Shown: in pieces, positions 8,024 to 15,650 of the stretch
Position numbering within the stretch: position 1 is the stretch's first letter
Layout of the letters: every line of letters begins with the position of its first letter
Assembly: GCA_051418075.1 (NCBI GenBank)
Contig: JBPRGG010000073.1
Span: forward strand, 1-25,240
From: JBPRGG01 sp051418075
Lineage (GTDB): Bacteria > Bacteroidota > Bacteroidia > Cytophagales > Cyclobacteriaceae
DNA: 25,240 nucleotides
Reading direction: 5' to 3'
Notes under the pieces: generated by a model
Database searches by the model: none
The model's input: only the letters and a program-made list of their open reading frames with translations
What the model was told of the DNA's origin: nothing
Translations under genes and position numbers: made by a program

Positions 8024-9481
8024 ATGAGATCTATAAAAATTATTCTAACGGTAGCTTTTCTCCTGGGCATCACCATACAATGTAGTGATGATTTTTTGGA
8101 AAAAACGCCGCCCAGTTCATTAACTGAAGATATATTCTTTATTACGGAAGAGGATGCCCTGGCCACTGTAAATGCTGCTTATGCAGCCATGCAACTAAGC
8201 CCGATGTATTCGGAAAATTATCCTAAAATTGCTGAAGTACCTTCCGATGATGTAACATTGGACAATACCAGTGGACTTTCATTCGATAATTTTACATTTA
8301 ATGCAGCAGAAGGACAATTGGATGGATTTTACCAGTCCTGTTACGAAGGGATTTTCCGGGCTAACCTGGCCATTCAGCGTATTCCTGAAATTGATATTAA
8401 TCAGGATTTAAAAAACAGGCTGGTGGGTGAAGCCAAGTTTTTAAGGGCTCTGTATTATTGGCACCTGGCTACTATGTTTGGAGATGTGCCTTTGATCCTG
8501 GAAGCCGATGCCAGTGACCTGGATAAAGGAGCTTTGGCTAAATCAGACAAGTCTGCCATCTTTGACCAGATGATCACTGATCTGTCAGAAGCAGAAGCAG
8601 CCCTACCGGAAGAATATGGAGATGCTGATGTAGGAAGGGCTTCTAAGGGCGCGGCACAGGCTTTACTGGGAAAGGTATATTTATATGATGAGGATTATAC
8701 CAATGCCGAACTAAACTTCCTGAAAGTGATCAATTCTGAAAATTACAGTCTGGTGCCGGATTTTTCTAATGTAATAAGCGGGAGTAATGAAAATAATGAG
8801 GAGTCCATATTTGAAATTCAATATGCCAATGTAGGCGGAAATGCCTGGGCAGGTGCTGATGGAGCTAACAACAATGAAACAAACCTGCGCTGGCGACTGA
8901 ATTTACCTCAGGGAAGAGGTGGTTTTGGCAATATTCTGCCTACCCAGGATATTGTAGATGCATTTGAAGAAGGAGATCCAAGATTGGATGCTTCTATTTT
9001 TATAGATGGTGATGAATATGATGATATTGATCCTGTATACAGTGCGGACTGGACCATCACCGGCTATACCATTAAGAAAGGAATGATGCCTATACAAAGA
9101 AATGAAGCGGCCTCTGGTACCAATTGGCCCATCATCAGATATGCTGATGTATTGTTGATGTATGCAGAAGCGGCTAATGAAAACGGTAACCTGCAGGATG
9201 CCATTGATGCGATTAATGAAGTGAGGGCCAGGGTTGATATGCCTCCGCACCCTTCAGCTGAATATCCGGTGAGCAATCAACAGGAAGTGTTTGATGCCAT
9301 TGTACATGAAAGGCGGGTAGAACTGGCATTTGAATACCATCGCTATAACGACCTGAGGCGATGGGGACTGGCAGTAGAAGAGCTAGGGCCATTGGGATAT
9401 GAGCCCCGGAACCGGTACTATCCATTGCCCCAGGCTGAATTGGATGTGAATCCGGAATTAGAACAAAATCCTGATTATTAA
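8024..9481 (+). CDS. SusD/RagB-family nutrient-binding lipoprotein
   Basis: This 485-residue surface lipoprotein forms the lid over the SusC barrel and captures substrate. The N-terminus MRSIKIILTVAFLLGITIQC gives a lipidated Cys20, although Gln at the -1 position is not a typical lipobox residue. The following SDD resembles the acidic export signal of surface lipoproteins. SusD hallmarks include FLEKTPPSSLTEDIFF at the start of the mature protein, AKFLRALYYWHLATMFGDVPL (helical TPR core), WPIIRYADVLLMYAEAANENG, INEVRARVDMP, and the C-terminal HERRVELAFEYHRYNDLRRWG with a final NPDY. It is the last gene of the four-gene unit and is followed by a strong hairpin terminator. Confidence 0.96.
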   Translation: MRSIKIILTVAFLLGITIQCSDDFLEKTPPSSLTEDIFFITEEDALATVNAAYAAMQLSPMYSENYPKIAEVPSDDVTLDNTSGLSFDNFTFNAAEGQLDGFYQSCYEGIFRANLAIQRIPEIDINQDLKNRLVGEAKFLRALYYWHLATMFGDVPLILEADASDLDKGALAKSDKSAIFDQMITDLSEAEAALPEEYGDADVGRASKGAAQALLGKVYLYDEDYTNAELNFLKVINSENYSLVPDFSNVISGSNENNEESIFEIQYANVGGNAWAGADGANNNETNLRWRLNLPQGRGGFGNILPTQDIVDAFEEGDPRLDASIFIDGDEYDDIDPVYSADWTITGYTIKKGMMPIQRNEAASGTNWPIIRYADVLLMYAEAANENGNLQDAIDAINEVRARVDMPPHPSAEYPVSNQQEVFDAIVHERRVELAFEYHRYNDLRRWGLAVEELGPLGYEPRNRYYPLPQAELDVNPELEQNPDY

Positions 9482-9503
9482 TAAATCAGAAGCCAATACA
9501 ATA

Positions 9504-9543
9504 AAAAAGAAGGCGCAAATTATGATGTTAGCGCCTTCTTTTT
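9504..9543. terminator. Bidirectional intrinsic terminator between susD and the oxidoreductase gene
   Basis: Bases 9504-9516 (AAAAAGAAGGCGC) are the exact reverse complement of 9531-9543, giving a 13-bp stem with a 14-base loop. The GC-rich part faces the loop, and each outer arm supplies a U-tract in its own direction. It lies between two convergent genes: 22 bases past the susD stop and 35 bases past the oxidoreductase stop. It can therefore end both transcripts. Confidence 0.85.
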
Positions 9544-9578
9544 GGTTTATATTACATTACACTATGGATAAAGATCTT

Positions 9579-10868
9579 TTAGCTGTAGGTGTAGGGATGT
9601 TTATAGGTTCCGCGGTAGTCCCGTTTCAATAGGTCTACTGCTTTAGCATTGTTGGTGATCTGGTGGGTGTCCGGATTATATTTCACCTGATCGCCTGAAT
9701 AATAAGAGGTCATGGCCAGCTGAACACTGGCGGTAGACTGAAAACCATCCTCAGTAGTACAACTGATCTGGTTTGGATCCTGGTTTCTTACTGCATTGAG
9801 GAATTCAGCCACATGCTTTTCCTGCATTTTATCCGTCCTGATATCCATTTCCTGTCTTTCAGCGTCCTTATCAGAGGGGATCACCACCATTTTATGATCA
9901 GCCGCAAATACAGTGGCTTTATCACCATGAAAAAGGATACCGTTATTGGCCTGTTTATCAAATGCCCCGGGACCCCAAAGGCGGTGCTGCCAAACCACTG
10001 GCACTTCCTGATAATTTAATTGCGCCGTGAGGGTATCAGGAGTGGTAATTTGATCCTGCAGATGATAAATACCACCAAAGGTATGCAGTGATTCAGGTAG
10101 GCCCAGATTTAGGTTACGGCGGATAACATCAATATGGTGAATTCCCCAGTCTACTAAATGGCCATTGCCATAGGCTTTTTCCAAACGCCAGGACAGGTGT
10201 CCGATACTGGGCCGGTAGGGTAATTTTGGAGCAGGACCACACCACATGTCCCAGTCCAGGCTGGCCGGAGGGTCCTGTATGGTAGTGTCTTTAATATTGG
10301 CTGCATAAAAGATCTGGGCTTCTACCTGGTGAATATCTCCTGCCTTTCCTGACTGTACATATTCCATGGCTTTTTTAAATGCGTCAGATTGCCTTCTCTG
10401 AAAACCTATTTGTACAATGTTGCCGGCTTTCTGAGCAGCCTCCACCATAGACATCCCCTCGCGAACATCATAAGAAAGCGGTTTTTCACAATAAATATCC
10501 AGGCCTTTTTCACAGGCCGCATTAAATTGTAAGGCATGCCAATGGGGAGGAGTGCCAATAAAAACAGCCTCCAGTCCTTGCATATCGAGCAGGTCCTGGT
10601 AGTTTTTGAATGTTTTTGGGGTTTGGCCTGACAGCTTTTCAATTTCGTCAGCACTCTCTTTCAGATGTTGGCTATCCACATCGCATAAGCCAATGACTTC
10701 TACACCACCAGCATTCAGTGCTGCTTTCATTAAAACCATGCCATACCAGCCTGATCCAATTAAGCCTATTTTTATTTTTCGATTTTGTGCTTTTCCCGGC
10801 CTATAAAAACTGCCAGCCAGAGCAGCTGTGCCTAAGGCTGATCTTTCAATAAATTTCCTTCGGTTCAT
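9579..10868 (-). CDS. Gfo/Idh/MocA-family oxidoreductase, Tat-exported
   Basis: This 429-residue NAD(P)-dependent dehydrogenase belongs to a family acting on sugars, inositols and related polyols. The N-terminus MNRRKFIERSALGTAALAG has the twin-arginine motif and hydrophobic stretch of Tat signals, so it is probably exported folded with its cofactor. The Rossmann fold starts at about residue 32, with the GSGWYG dinucleotide loop (38-43) and LCDVD ending the second strand. The family catalytic EKP motif is at 128-130 (YCEKPLSYDV). The DWGIHHIDVIRRN segment carries the His/Asp of the substrate side. Substrate is unknown. A -7 element lies 32 bases upstream. It is convergent with the SusCD unit and divergent from GH16, so a joint role in sugar use is possible but not shown. 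Confidence 0.92.
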   Translation of the reverse strand: MNRRKFIERSALGTAALAGSFYRPGKAQNRKIKIGLIGSGWYGMVLMKAALNAGGVEVIGLCDVDSQHLKESADEIEKLSGQTPKTFKNYQDLLDMQGLEAVFIGTPPHWHALQFNAACEKGLDIYCEKPLSYDVREGMSMVEAAQKAGNIVQIGFQRRQSDAFKKAMEYVQSGKAGDIHQVEAQIFYAANIKDTTIQDPPASLDWDMWCGPAPKLPYRPSIGHLSWRLEKAYGNGHLVDWGIHHIDVIRRNLNLGLPESLHTFGGIYHLQDQITTPDTLTAQLNYQEVPVVWQHRLWGPGAFDKQANNGILFHGDKATVFAADHKMVVIPSDKDAERQEMDIRTDKMQEKHVAEFLNAVRNQDPNQISCTTEDGFQSTASVQLAMTSYYSGDQVKYNPDTHQITNNAKAVDLLKRDYRGTYKHPYTYS

Positions 10869-10900
10869 ATTCTTGGGGTTTTTTAAAGGATAAATATAAG

Positions 10901-10908
10901 CAAAACTA
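10901..10908 (-). promoter_or_regulatory. -7 promoter element for the Gfo/Idh/MocA gene
   Basis: On the minus strand this reads TAGTTTTG, a perfect TAnnTTTG match, 32 bases before the ATG at 10868. No -33 TTG at standard spacing was found. Confidence 0.45.
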
Positions 10909-10985
10909 CAAGTTTAAAAAAGTCCGTAGTGCAGGGTTGTATGATTACAAGTTGCAAATAATTAAAGCATAAGGTGATTTAATTC

Positions 10986-11028
10986 CTCTGAGCCTTTTGG
11001 TGAAATTCTCTGAGTTCTTTTTGGTTAA
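10986..11028. repeat. Two imperfect tandem CTCTGAG...TTTTGGT units
   Basis: Unit 1 (10986-11004) reads CTCTGAGCCTTTTGGTGAA. Unit 2 (11008-11028) starts CTCTGAGTTC and ends TTTTTGGTTAA. They repeat with a 22-base period and share the CTCTGAG start and the TTTTGGT[GT]AA end. Similar CTCTGTG.../TGGTTAA tandem sequences are known to me, from memory, near GxxExxY-type genes in many bacteria, but no such gene is intact here. Confidence 0.45.
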
Positions 11029-11081
11029 CCTCCTCAAATAATCGTTTTTAGTTTTATCCAGAATTTAACTTAATAACCATA

Positions 11082-11246
11082 ATGAAAGATAAGTTTGGCA
11101 AAGCAATAAGAATTATCAAATTAGGAGTTGATTAGTAAAACCTCTGATTGACAAAACAGGCTAATTTTGATGATATAATTTTCTCTGATGACGGGACAAT
11201 AAAACCAGATATCCTTAAATTTACCAGGGAACAATTTTATTTATAA
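11082..11246 (+). pseudogene. Possible decayed small reading frame of unknown origin
   Basis: One reading frame gives MKDKFGKAIRIIKLGVD, then stops at 11133, 11136 and 11145. It continues for 32 codons ending in DDGTIKPDILKFTREQFYL and a TAA at 11244-11246. Both halves are in the same frame and have a protein-like composition. The product is not recognised. Chance open stretches of this size are common, and the second half overlaps the putative -7 element of the next gene, so this is only a weak candidate. Confidence 0.15.
11162..11169 (+). promoter_or_regulatory. -7 promoter element for the GH16 gene
   Basis: TAATTTTG is a perfect match to TAnnTTTG, 81 bases before the GH16 ATG. A TTGACA at 11148-11153 is too close to serve as the usual -33 partner. 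Confidence 0.4.
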
Positions 11247-11250
11247 AATC

Positions 11251-12033
11251 ATGAAGCAAATTCACCTATACTTATTTGTAGCAGGGATATTTTTTACCAG
11301 TGCCGACGTTCTGGCCCAGTGGCAATTGGTTTGGCAGGATAATTTCAATTATACCGGATTTCCTGATTCCACCAAATGGAGCTATGAAGAAGGGTACATC
11401 AGGAATAATGAGTTGCAGTATTATACCAGCCGGGATAAAAACAATGCCTGGGTGGATCATGGTGTGCTTACGATCATGGCCCGGCAGGATAAACAGGCAG
11501 ATCCTGCTATTACTTCAGCCAGCATTCATACAGCTGGTAAGGCAGAATTTAAATACGGCAAATTTGAAGTATCGGCCAAATTACCCACTGGTGTAGGTAC
11601 CTGGCCTGCCATCTGGATGCTGGGAACTAACATTGAACAAGTAGGTTGGCCTGAATGCGGTGAAATTGATATCATGGAGAATGTTGGTTTTGATCCGGAA
11701 ATAATCCATGCCAATGTACATACAGAGAAGTATAATCATGTAAAGGGAACCAACAAAGGAGACCAGATTCAAGTGGAAATGCCATATGCCGATTTTCATA
11801 CCTATACGGTAGAGTGGGGACCGGAATTGATTGAATTTTTCCTGGACGATCAAAAGTATTTTTCTTTTACAAACGAACATATCGGTGAGGCAGCATGGCC
11901 TTTTGATCAGCCTTTTTACCTGATCATTAATCTGGCTATAGGTGGAGCCTGGGGGGGGCAACAAGGACTGGATGAATCTATTTTTCCCCAGTATTATGAA
12001 ATTGACTATGTCAGGGTATATAAAAAGGAGTAA
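11251..12033 (+). CDS. Secreted GH16 endo-beta-1,3(4)-glucanase (laminarinase-like)
   Basis: This 260-residue enzyme hydrolyses internal beta-1,3 (or mixed-linkage) glucan bonds with retention. A signal peptide covers about 1-23 (ending ADVLAQ) and is not a lipoprotein signal, so the enzyme should be periplasmic or released. A single GH16 jelly-roll domain makes up the rest, with no carbohydrate-binding module or sorting tail. The catalytic motif EIDIME is at 138-143: Glu138 nucleophile, Asp140 helper, Glu143 acid/base. The six-residue form (E-I-D-I-M-E) and the surrounding GTWPAIWMLG and WPECGEIDIMENVG are typical of laminarinases. The C-terminus (INLAIGGAWGG...YEIDYVRVYKK) is complete. It lies 1.4 kb from the SusCD unit beyond an opposing gene, so coregulation is uncertain. 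Confidence 0.93.
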   Translation: MKQIHLYLFVAGIFFTSADVLAQWQLVWQDNFNYTGFPDSTKWSYEEGYIRNNELQYYTSRDKNNAWVDHGVLTIMARQDKQADPAITSASIHTAGKAEFKYGKFEVSAKLPTGVGTWPAIWMLGTNIEQVGWPECGEIDIMENVGFDPEIIHANVHTEKYNHVKGTNKGDQIQVEMPYADFHTYTVEWGPELIEFFLDDQKYFSFTNEHIGEAAWPFDQPFYLIINLAIGGAWGGQQGLDESIFPQYYEIDYVRVYKKE

Positions 12034-12168
12034 TTATAACCAAAGATTTGTATGGGCAATTATGGTATAAGTTATATTTTACATTACTGCACCATGGTGG
12101 ACATCCCGGTAGAAAATTTAAACTTCATTATTAAAACTAGTCAGCAAATAAATGTGCTTTAAAATTCT

Positions 12169-14475
12169 TTATTCCTGCTTCAGCACATTTACAGGGTTGG
12201 TCAGGGCTGAACGTATGGTTTGCCAGCTAATAGTAGCTACACTCAGTAGGATGCATATAACTCCTGCCAAAATAAATGTCCATATATTAAGCCCGATCTT
12301 ATAGCTAAAATCCTGTAACCATAGATCCATCAGGAAGTAAGCCAGCGGTGCGGCCAACAGAAATGTAAGCAGGGTCCAGTAGATAAATTTCCGGCTAATC
12401 CAGAAGATCAATTGAAATACGGAGGCTCCAACTACTTTGCGTATGCCTACTTCCTTCATCTTTGTCTGGCTGATAGCCCAGGCTAAAGCAAAAAGTCCAA
12501 AAACAGAAATAAATATACTGGCCAAAGTAGCTGCCAGGATTATTTTAAAAAAATAAAAATCTTTGGCGTGTTGATGATGGATTTCCTGGTCAATTAACTT
12601 ATAATCAAAAATATAGCCGGGAAACTGTTCCTGCCAGATCTGTTTAACCCGGGGTAGCAATTCCCCTAAACTTAAACCGGAATAATCAATTAATAAGACA
12701 TCTGCTTCTTTTTCATAGCTTATAATGTAGGGCTGGACCGGATCCTTAAACGAAACACTGCGAAAATCTGCTACTACACCCAGAATCAAATCTCTGCTGC
12801 CGGGAATAAACTGACCTACCGGATTATCCAGATTAAACTTTTTGATCAAGGTTTGATTCACAAGTTTTCCCGAAGTATTGCCGGGTGAAAAAGCAACTCC
12901 ATCTAATAATTGCAGGTCCAATGTGTTTAAAAGATCAAAATCACCACTGAGCAGGTAGGGGGTATAAAACCGATCGCCTTCCAGATCGTACCTTACCAAC
13001 CAGTTTCCCGATATTGGATTTCCACTGGCCTGGCTGACCATTGTCACGGGAGTTTGATCCAAAATTAACTGCTTTAATACTCCTAATTCACTTTTCCAGG
13101 TTGGTGTAGGTGGGGCCAGTTCTAGCAGATTCCGGTTAAAACCCAAGGGTGCATTCTGCATAAATTGAAACTGCCGTATTACTACCACGGAACAAATGAT
13201 CAATCCCACTGTGATAAAAGACTGTCCACCCAATACCCACTGATTCCATTTGATCTTAAAATTTGTGGCTTTTGAAAAAAGAGATAGAGGAGTGATTTGT
13301 CTGAGCTTATAATTTAAAGGAAATAGTAGCAGCAGGGTCAGTAAACTTATCAGGCCTGTGATCAAGGCCAGAACTTTATGATCTAAAAATATTCTGAGAG
13401 ACAAATTAGTTTCTAAGCTGCTATTAAAGGCTGGGATCAGGTAATAGATCAAGCAAATCGAAACAACTAAAGCAACCAAAATATATAGCAGTATTTCCAG
13501 GGCGGTTGAAAATATAAGTTCATATCCGGAAATGCCCAGCACTTTTCGAATACCAAATTCTTTCTGCCGGTCAGCCAGCCCTATTAGAAATAAATTGAAG
13601 AAATTAATACCTGCTACTATCAAAATCAGGATAATTACTATCCGGCTTATTTTTATAAACAGATTACTGCGGGTTTGAATAAAGGTACTGTTTACCTGCG
13701 TATTAAAATATGCGTCTTTCAATGGTTCTAAATAATACCGGGACTGACCCGGCCCCAATAAACCAGGAATTTGTTTATCTGAATGAATTTTTTGTATCAG
13801 GTCCTGTATTTTTGATTCTGGTTTTAAAAGCACATAAGCAGCTCCTCCAAATTGATCCATAAGCTGATCAAACAATACCAGCCCGTCAAATTTCAAGTGG
13901 CTGTTCTGATGATGATTGCCTAAAATTCCGGTTAAGGATAATGGAATCTGTACCGTATCATTTGCCAGGGTTAGAGTATTGGACTCATGGAGGCTTTCTC
14001 TGCCCAATTGGCCGGCTGTTTCTTCTGTTAAAATCAGGGAATAAGGTTTAAGCGGTGAACCTTCACCACTCGATTGATAGGGATAATCAAAAAGTTTAAA
14101 AAAACTGGAATCCACTCCCAGGATCATTTTTCTGGTCAGGATAAAATCCTGGCTTTGCAGTGATACCCCATCGGTATTCAATTCACTGACATAACAGAAG
14201 TCTTCCACTTCAGGATAGTTCTGTTTTAAGTAGGTGCCAACTTCTTTTAAGATGTATCCAATGTGGGCTCCCGGTTCAAATGGATCTTCAGCCAGGATCT
14301 TATATATCCTGCTTTTTTTCTGATGAAAGCCATCTGTCTCACTTTCATGATAGATAAAACCTGTCAGCAGACTGGTGAAAGTAAAAGCCAGGGCCAGGCT
14401 AAAAATGATCACCAGCCCGTTTAATGGACGTCTGGCCAGATTTCTAACAGCTGACTTGAATGCACTTTTCAACAT
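12169..14475 (-). CDS. ABC transporter permease, FtsX/MacB type
   Basis: This is a 768-residue membrane protein from the ATG at 14475. A start 11 codons upstream is possible but would overlap the preceding gene, and MLKSAFKSAVRNLARRPLN is the normal beginning for this family. The order is: TM1 (about 19-42); a large periplasmic MacB-type core domain (about 45-275); TM2 (about 277-299); the FtsX coupling segment EFGIRKVLGIS followed by TM3 and TM4; a linker; TM5; a second periplasmic domain; and a second copy of the coupling motif EVGIRKVVGAS with the last three membrane segments. Members work with a LolD/MacB-like ATPase in mechanotransmission, peptide or lipoprotein export, or antibiotic efflux. 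No ATPase gene is in the window, so the partner must be elsewhere. It begins 14 bases after the aldo/keto reductase stop and is probably co-transcribed with it. Confidence 0.9.
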   Translation of the reverse strand: MLKSAFKSAVRNLARRPLNGLVIIFSLALAFTFTSLLTGFIYHESETDGFHQKKSRIYKILAEDPFEPGAHIGYILKEVGTYLKQNYPEVEDFCYVSELNTDGVSLQSQDFILTRKMILGVDSSFFKLFDYPYQSSGEGSPLKPYSLILTEETAGQLGRESLHESNTLTLANDTVQIPLSLTGILGNHHQNSHLKFDGLVLFDQLMDQFGGAAYVLLKPESKIQDLIQKIHSDKQIPGLLGPGQSRYYLEPLKDAYFNTQVNSTFIQTRSNLFIKISRIVIILILIVAGINFFNLFLIGLADRQKEFGIRKVLGISGYELIFSTALEILLYILVALVVSICLIYYLIPAFNSSLETNLSLRIFLDHKVLALITGLISLLTLLLLFPLNYKLRQITPLSLFSKATNFKIKWNQWVLGGQSFITVGLIICSVVVIRQFQFMQNAPLGFNRNLLELAPPTPTWKSELGVLKQLILDQTPVTMVSQASGNPISGNWLVRYDLEGDRFYTPYLLSGDFDLLNTLDLQLLDGVAFSPGNTSGKLVNQTLIKKFNLDNPVGQFIPGSRDLILGVVADFRSVSFKDPVQPYIISYEKEADVLLIDYSGLSLGELLPRVKQIWQEQFPGYIFDYKLIDQEIHHQHAKDFYFFKIILAATLASIFISVFGLFALAWAISQTKMKEVGIRKVVGASVFQLIFWISRKFIYWTLLTFLLAAPLAYFLMDLWLQDFSYKIGLNIWTFILAGVICILLSVATISWQTIRSALTNPVNVLKQE

Positions 14476-14489
14476 AAAATATAGATTGT

Positions 14490-15464
14490 TTATTTGCCAC
14501 CATACCAAAAACCCCGTCGCCAGGCATGTTGGGTCAGTTTTTGCTGGATTTCCGGGGTTAGATCGGGCAGGTCAGATACCGCAGTATTGGCCTGAGCCTG
14601 TTGGATATTCCTGATACCGGGAATTACAGTAGACACAGCCGGGTCAGATAGGGCGAATTTCAAAGCCAACTGAGGCAGGCTTAAACCGGATGAGCTGGTG
14701 TCCTTTTTTATTTTTTCAACTCTGTCTACTGCCCTGGCTAACCTATCTCCGGCAAAGTATTTACTTCTGAAATCATCAGGCGAAAACTGATGATCTTTGG
14801 TATATTTTCCGGTTAATACGCCTTCATCAAATGCCACCCTCACTACCACACCTATTTCATTTTTCAGGGCCAGGGGGAATAATTCTGCCACAGGTTGTTG
14901 TTCAAATATATTATATATTACCTGAACTACATCAATTAAGCCCTCCCGCATCAGATTATTAATGCTGTCCTGGTCATCTTCGGGGGTGGAAATACCTATG
15001 GATCTGATCTTGCCTTCCCGCTTAAGCTGCTTCAATATAAACAATGGCTCCGGATCACGATTCCAGGCTCTGTTCCAGGTATGCAGGAACAGAATATCCA
15101 AGCAATCTGTTTGGAGGTTATGCAACCTTTCATCTACCATTTTCCTCAAATATGCTTCTGAATACCTTTGATTGGACTGACAGTAAGGAGAGGGAGGCCA
15201 GGGACCTTGGGCAGGAGGTATTTTAGTGGATACGTAAATTTCCTCTGATCTTTCTTTTATAACTTTGCCAATGATCTTTTCGCTCTTACCGTTGCCATAT
15301 CCGGCGGCAGTATCAATAAAATTAACACCAAGATCAAGGGCTTTATGTAAAGCATTTACTGAATCTTCTTCGCGCTGGTGGCCCCAGCTACCTCCAATGG
15401 CCCAGCCACCAAATCCAATTTCTGAAACCTCGAAACCGGTTTTACCGAGTGTACGGTATTTCAT
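14490..15464 (-). CDS. Aldo/keto reductase
   Basis: This 324-residue cytoplasmic NAD(P)H-dependent (beta/alpha)8-barrel oxidoreductase reduces aldehydes or ketones. The catalytic tetrad is complete: Asp51 and Tyr56 (FIDTAAGYGNGKSE), Lys81 (STKIP) and His128 (LFLHTWN). The N-terminus KYRTLGKTGFEVSEIGFGGW is the family start, and the cofactor end is represented by VSTVIPGIRNIQQAQAN. The length is normal. The physiological substrate cannot be told from the sequence. It follows the unrecognised 506-residue gene after 186 bases in which no clear promoter was seen, and precedes the permease by 14 bases. Confidence 0.93.
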   Translation of the reverse strand: MKYRTLGKTGFEVSEIGFGGWAIGGSWGHQREEDSVNALHKALDLGVNFIDTAAGYGNGKSEKIIGKVIKERSEEIYVSTKIPPAQGPWPPSPYCQSNQRYSEAYLRKMVDERLHNLQTDCLDILFLHTWNRAWNRDPEPLFILKQLKREGKIRSIGISTPEDDQDSINNLMREGLIDVVQVIYNIFEQQPVAELFPLALKNEIGVVVRVAFDEGVLTGKYTKDHQFSPDDFRSKYFAGDRLARAVDRVEKIKKDTSSSGLSLPQLALKFALSDPAVSTVIPGIRNIQQAQANTAVSDLPDLTPEIQQKLTQHAWRRGFWYGGK

Positions 15465-15650
15465 ATTCTTTGAGGTTAATAGGCTATTAAAAAATGTTTA
15501 TTAAACTACTTATCCAATGAAATTCACCCTAGCATCAATACGCTAACTAATTTACACTAAAAAAGCTCCAAAAAGTGAGAATGGGATAAAAAAATTATGA
15601 TTTTACTAACCAAAAAGACAAAACATCATCAATTGCTTTACATTTCCGGG

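Larger units (their letters stand above)
10869..11250. other. 382-bp intergenic region, divergent promoters plus repeat and possible gene remnant
   Basis: This gap separates two divergent genes. It holds a -7 element for each (10901-10908 minus, 11162-11169 plus), a degenerate tandem repeat at 10986-11028, and a reading frame broken by three stops (11082-11246). No intact gene or RNA gene was recognised in it. Confidence 0.6.

Noticed and set aside
8903..9425. Long minus-strand open frames inside susD, and similar antisense frames inside mutS, the trehalose gene and GH16
   Set aside because: They lie wholly within well-supported genes, have no family motifs, and are shadows of the codon bias on the coding strand.
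11148..11180. Sigma-70-like TTGACA ... TATAAT pair upstream of GH16
   Set aside because: The spacer is about 20 bases, too long for a standard promoter, and Bacteroidota use the TAnnTTTG type, which is present at 11162-11169.
12090..12099. Palindrome CACCATGGTG between the convergent GH16 and permease genes
   Set aside because: There is no loop and no T-run, so it cannot act as a hairpin terminator, and a ten-base palindrome is expected by chance in a window this size. No terminator was found in this gap.
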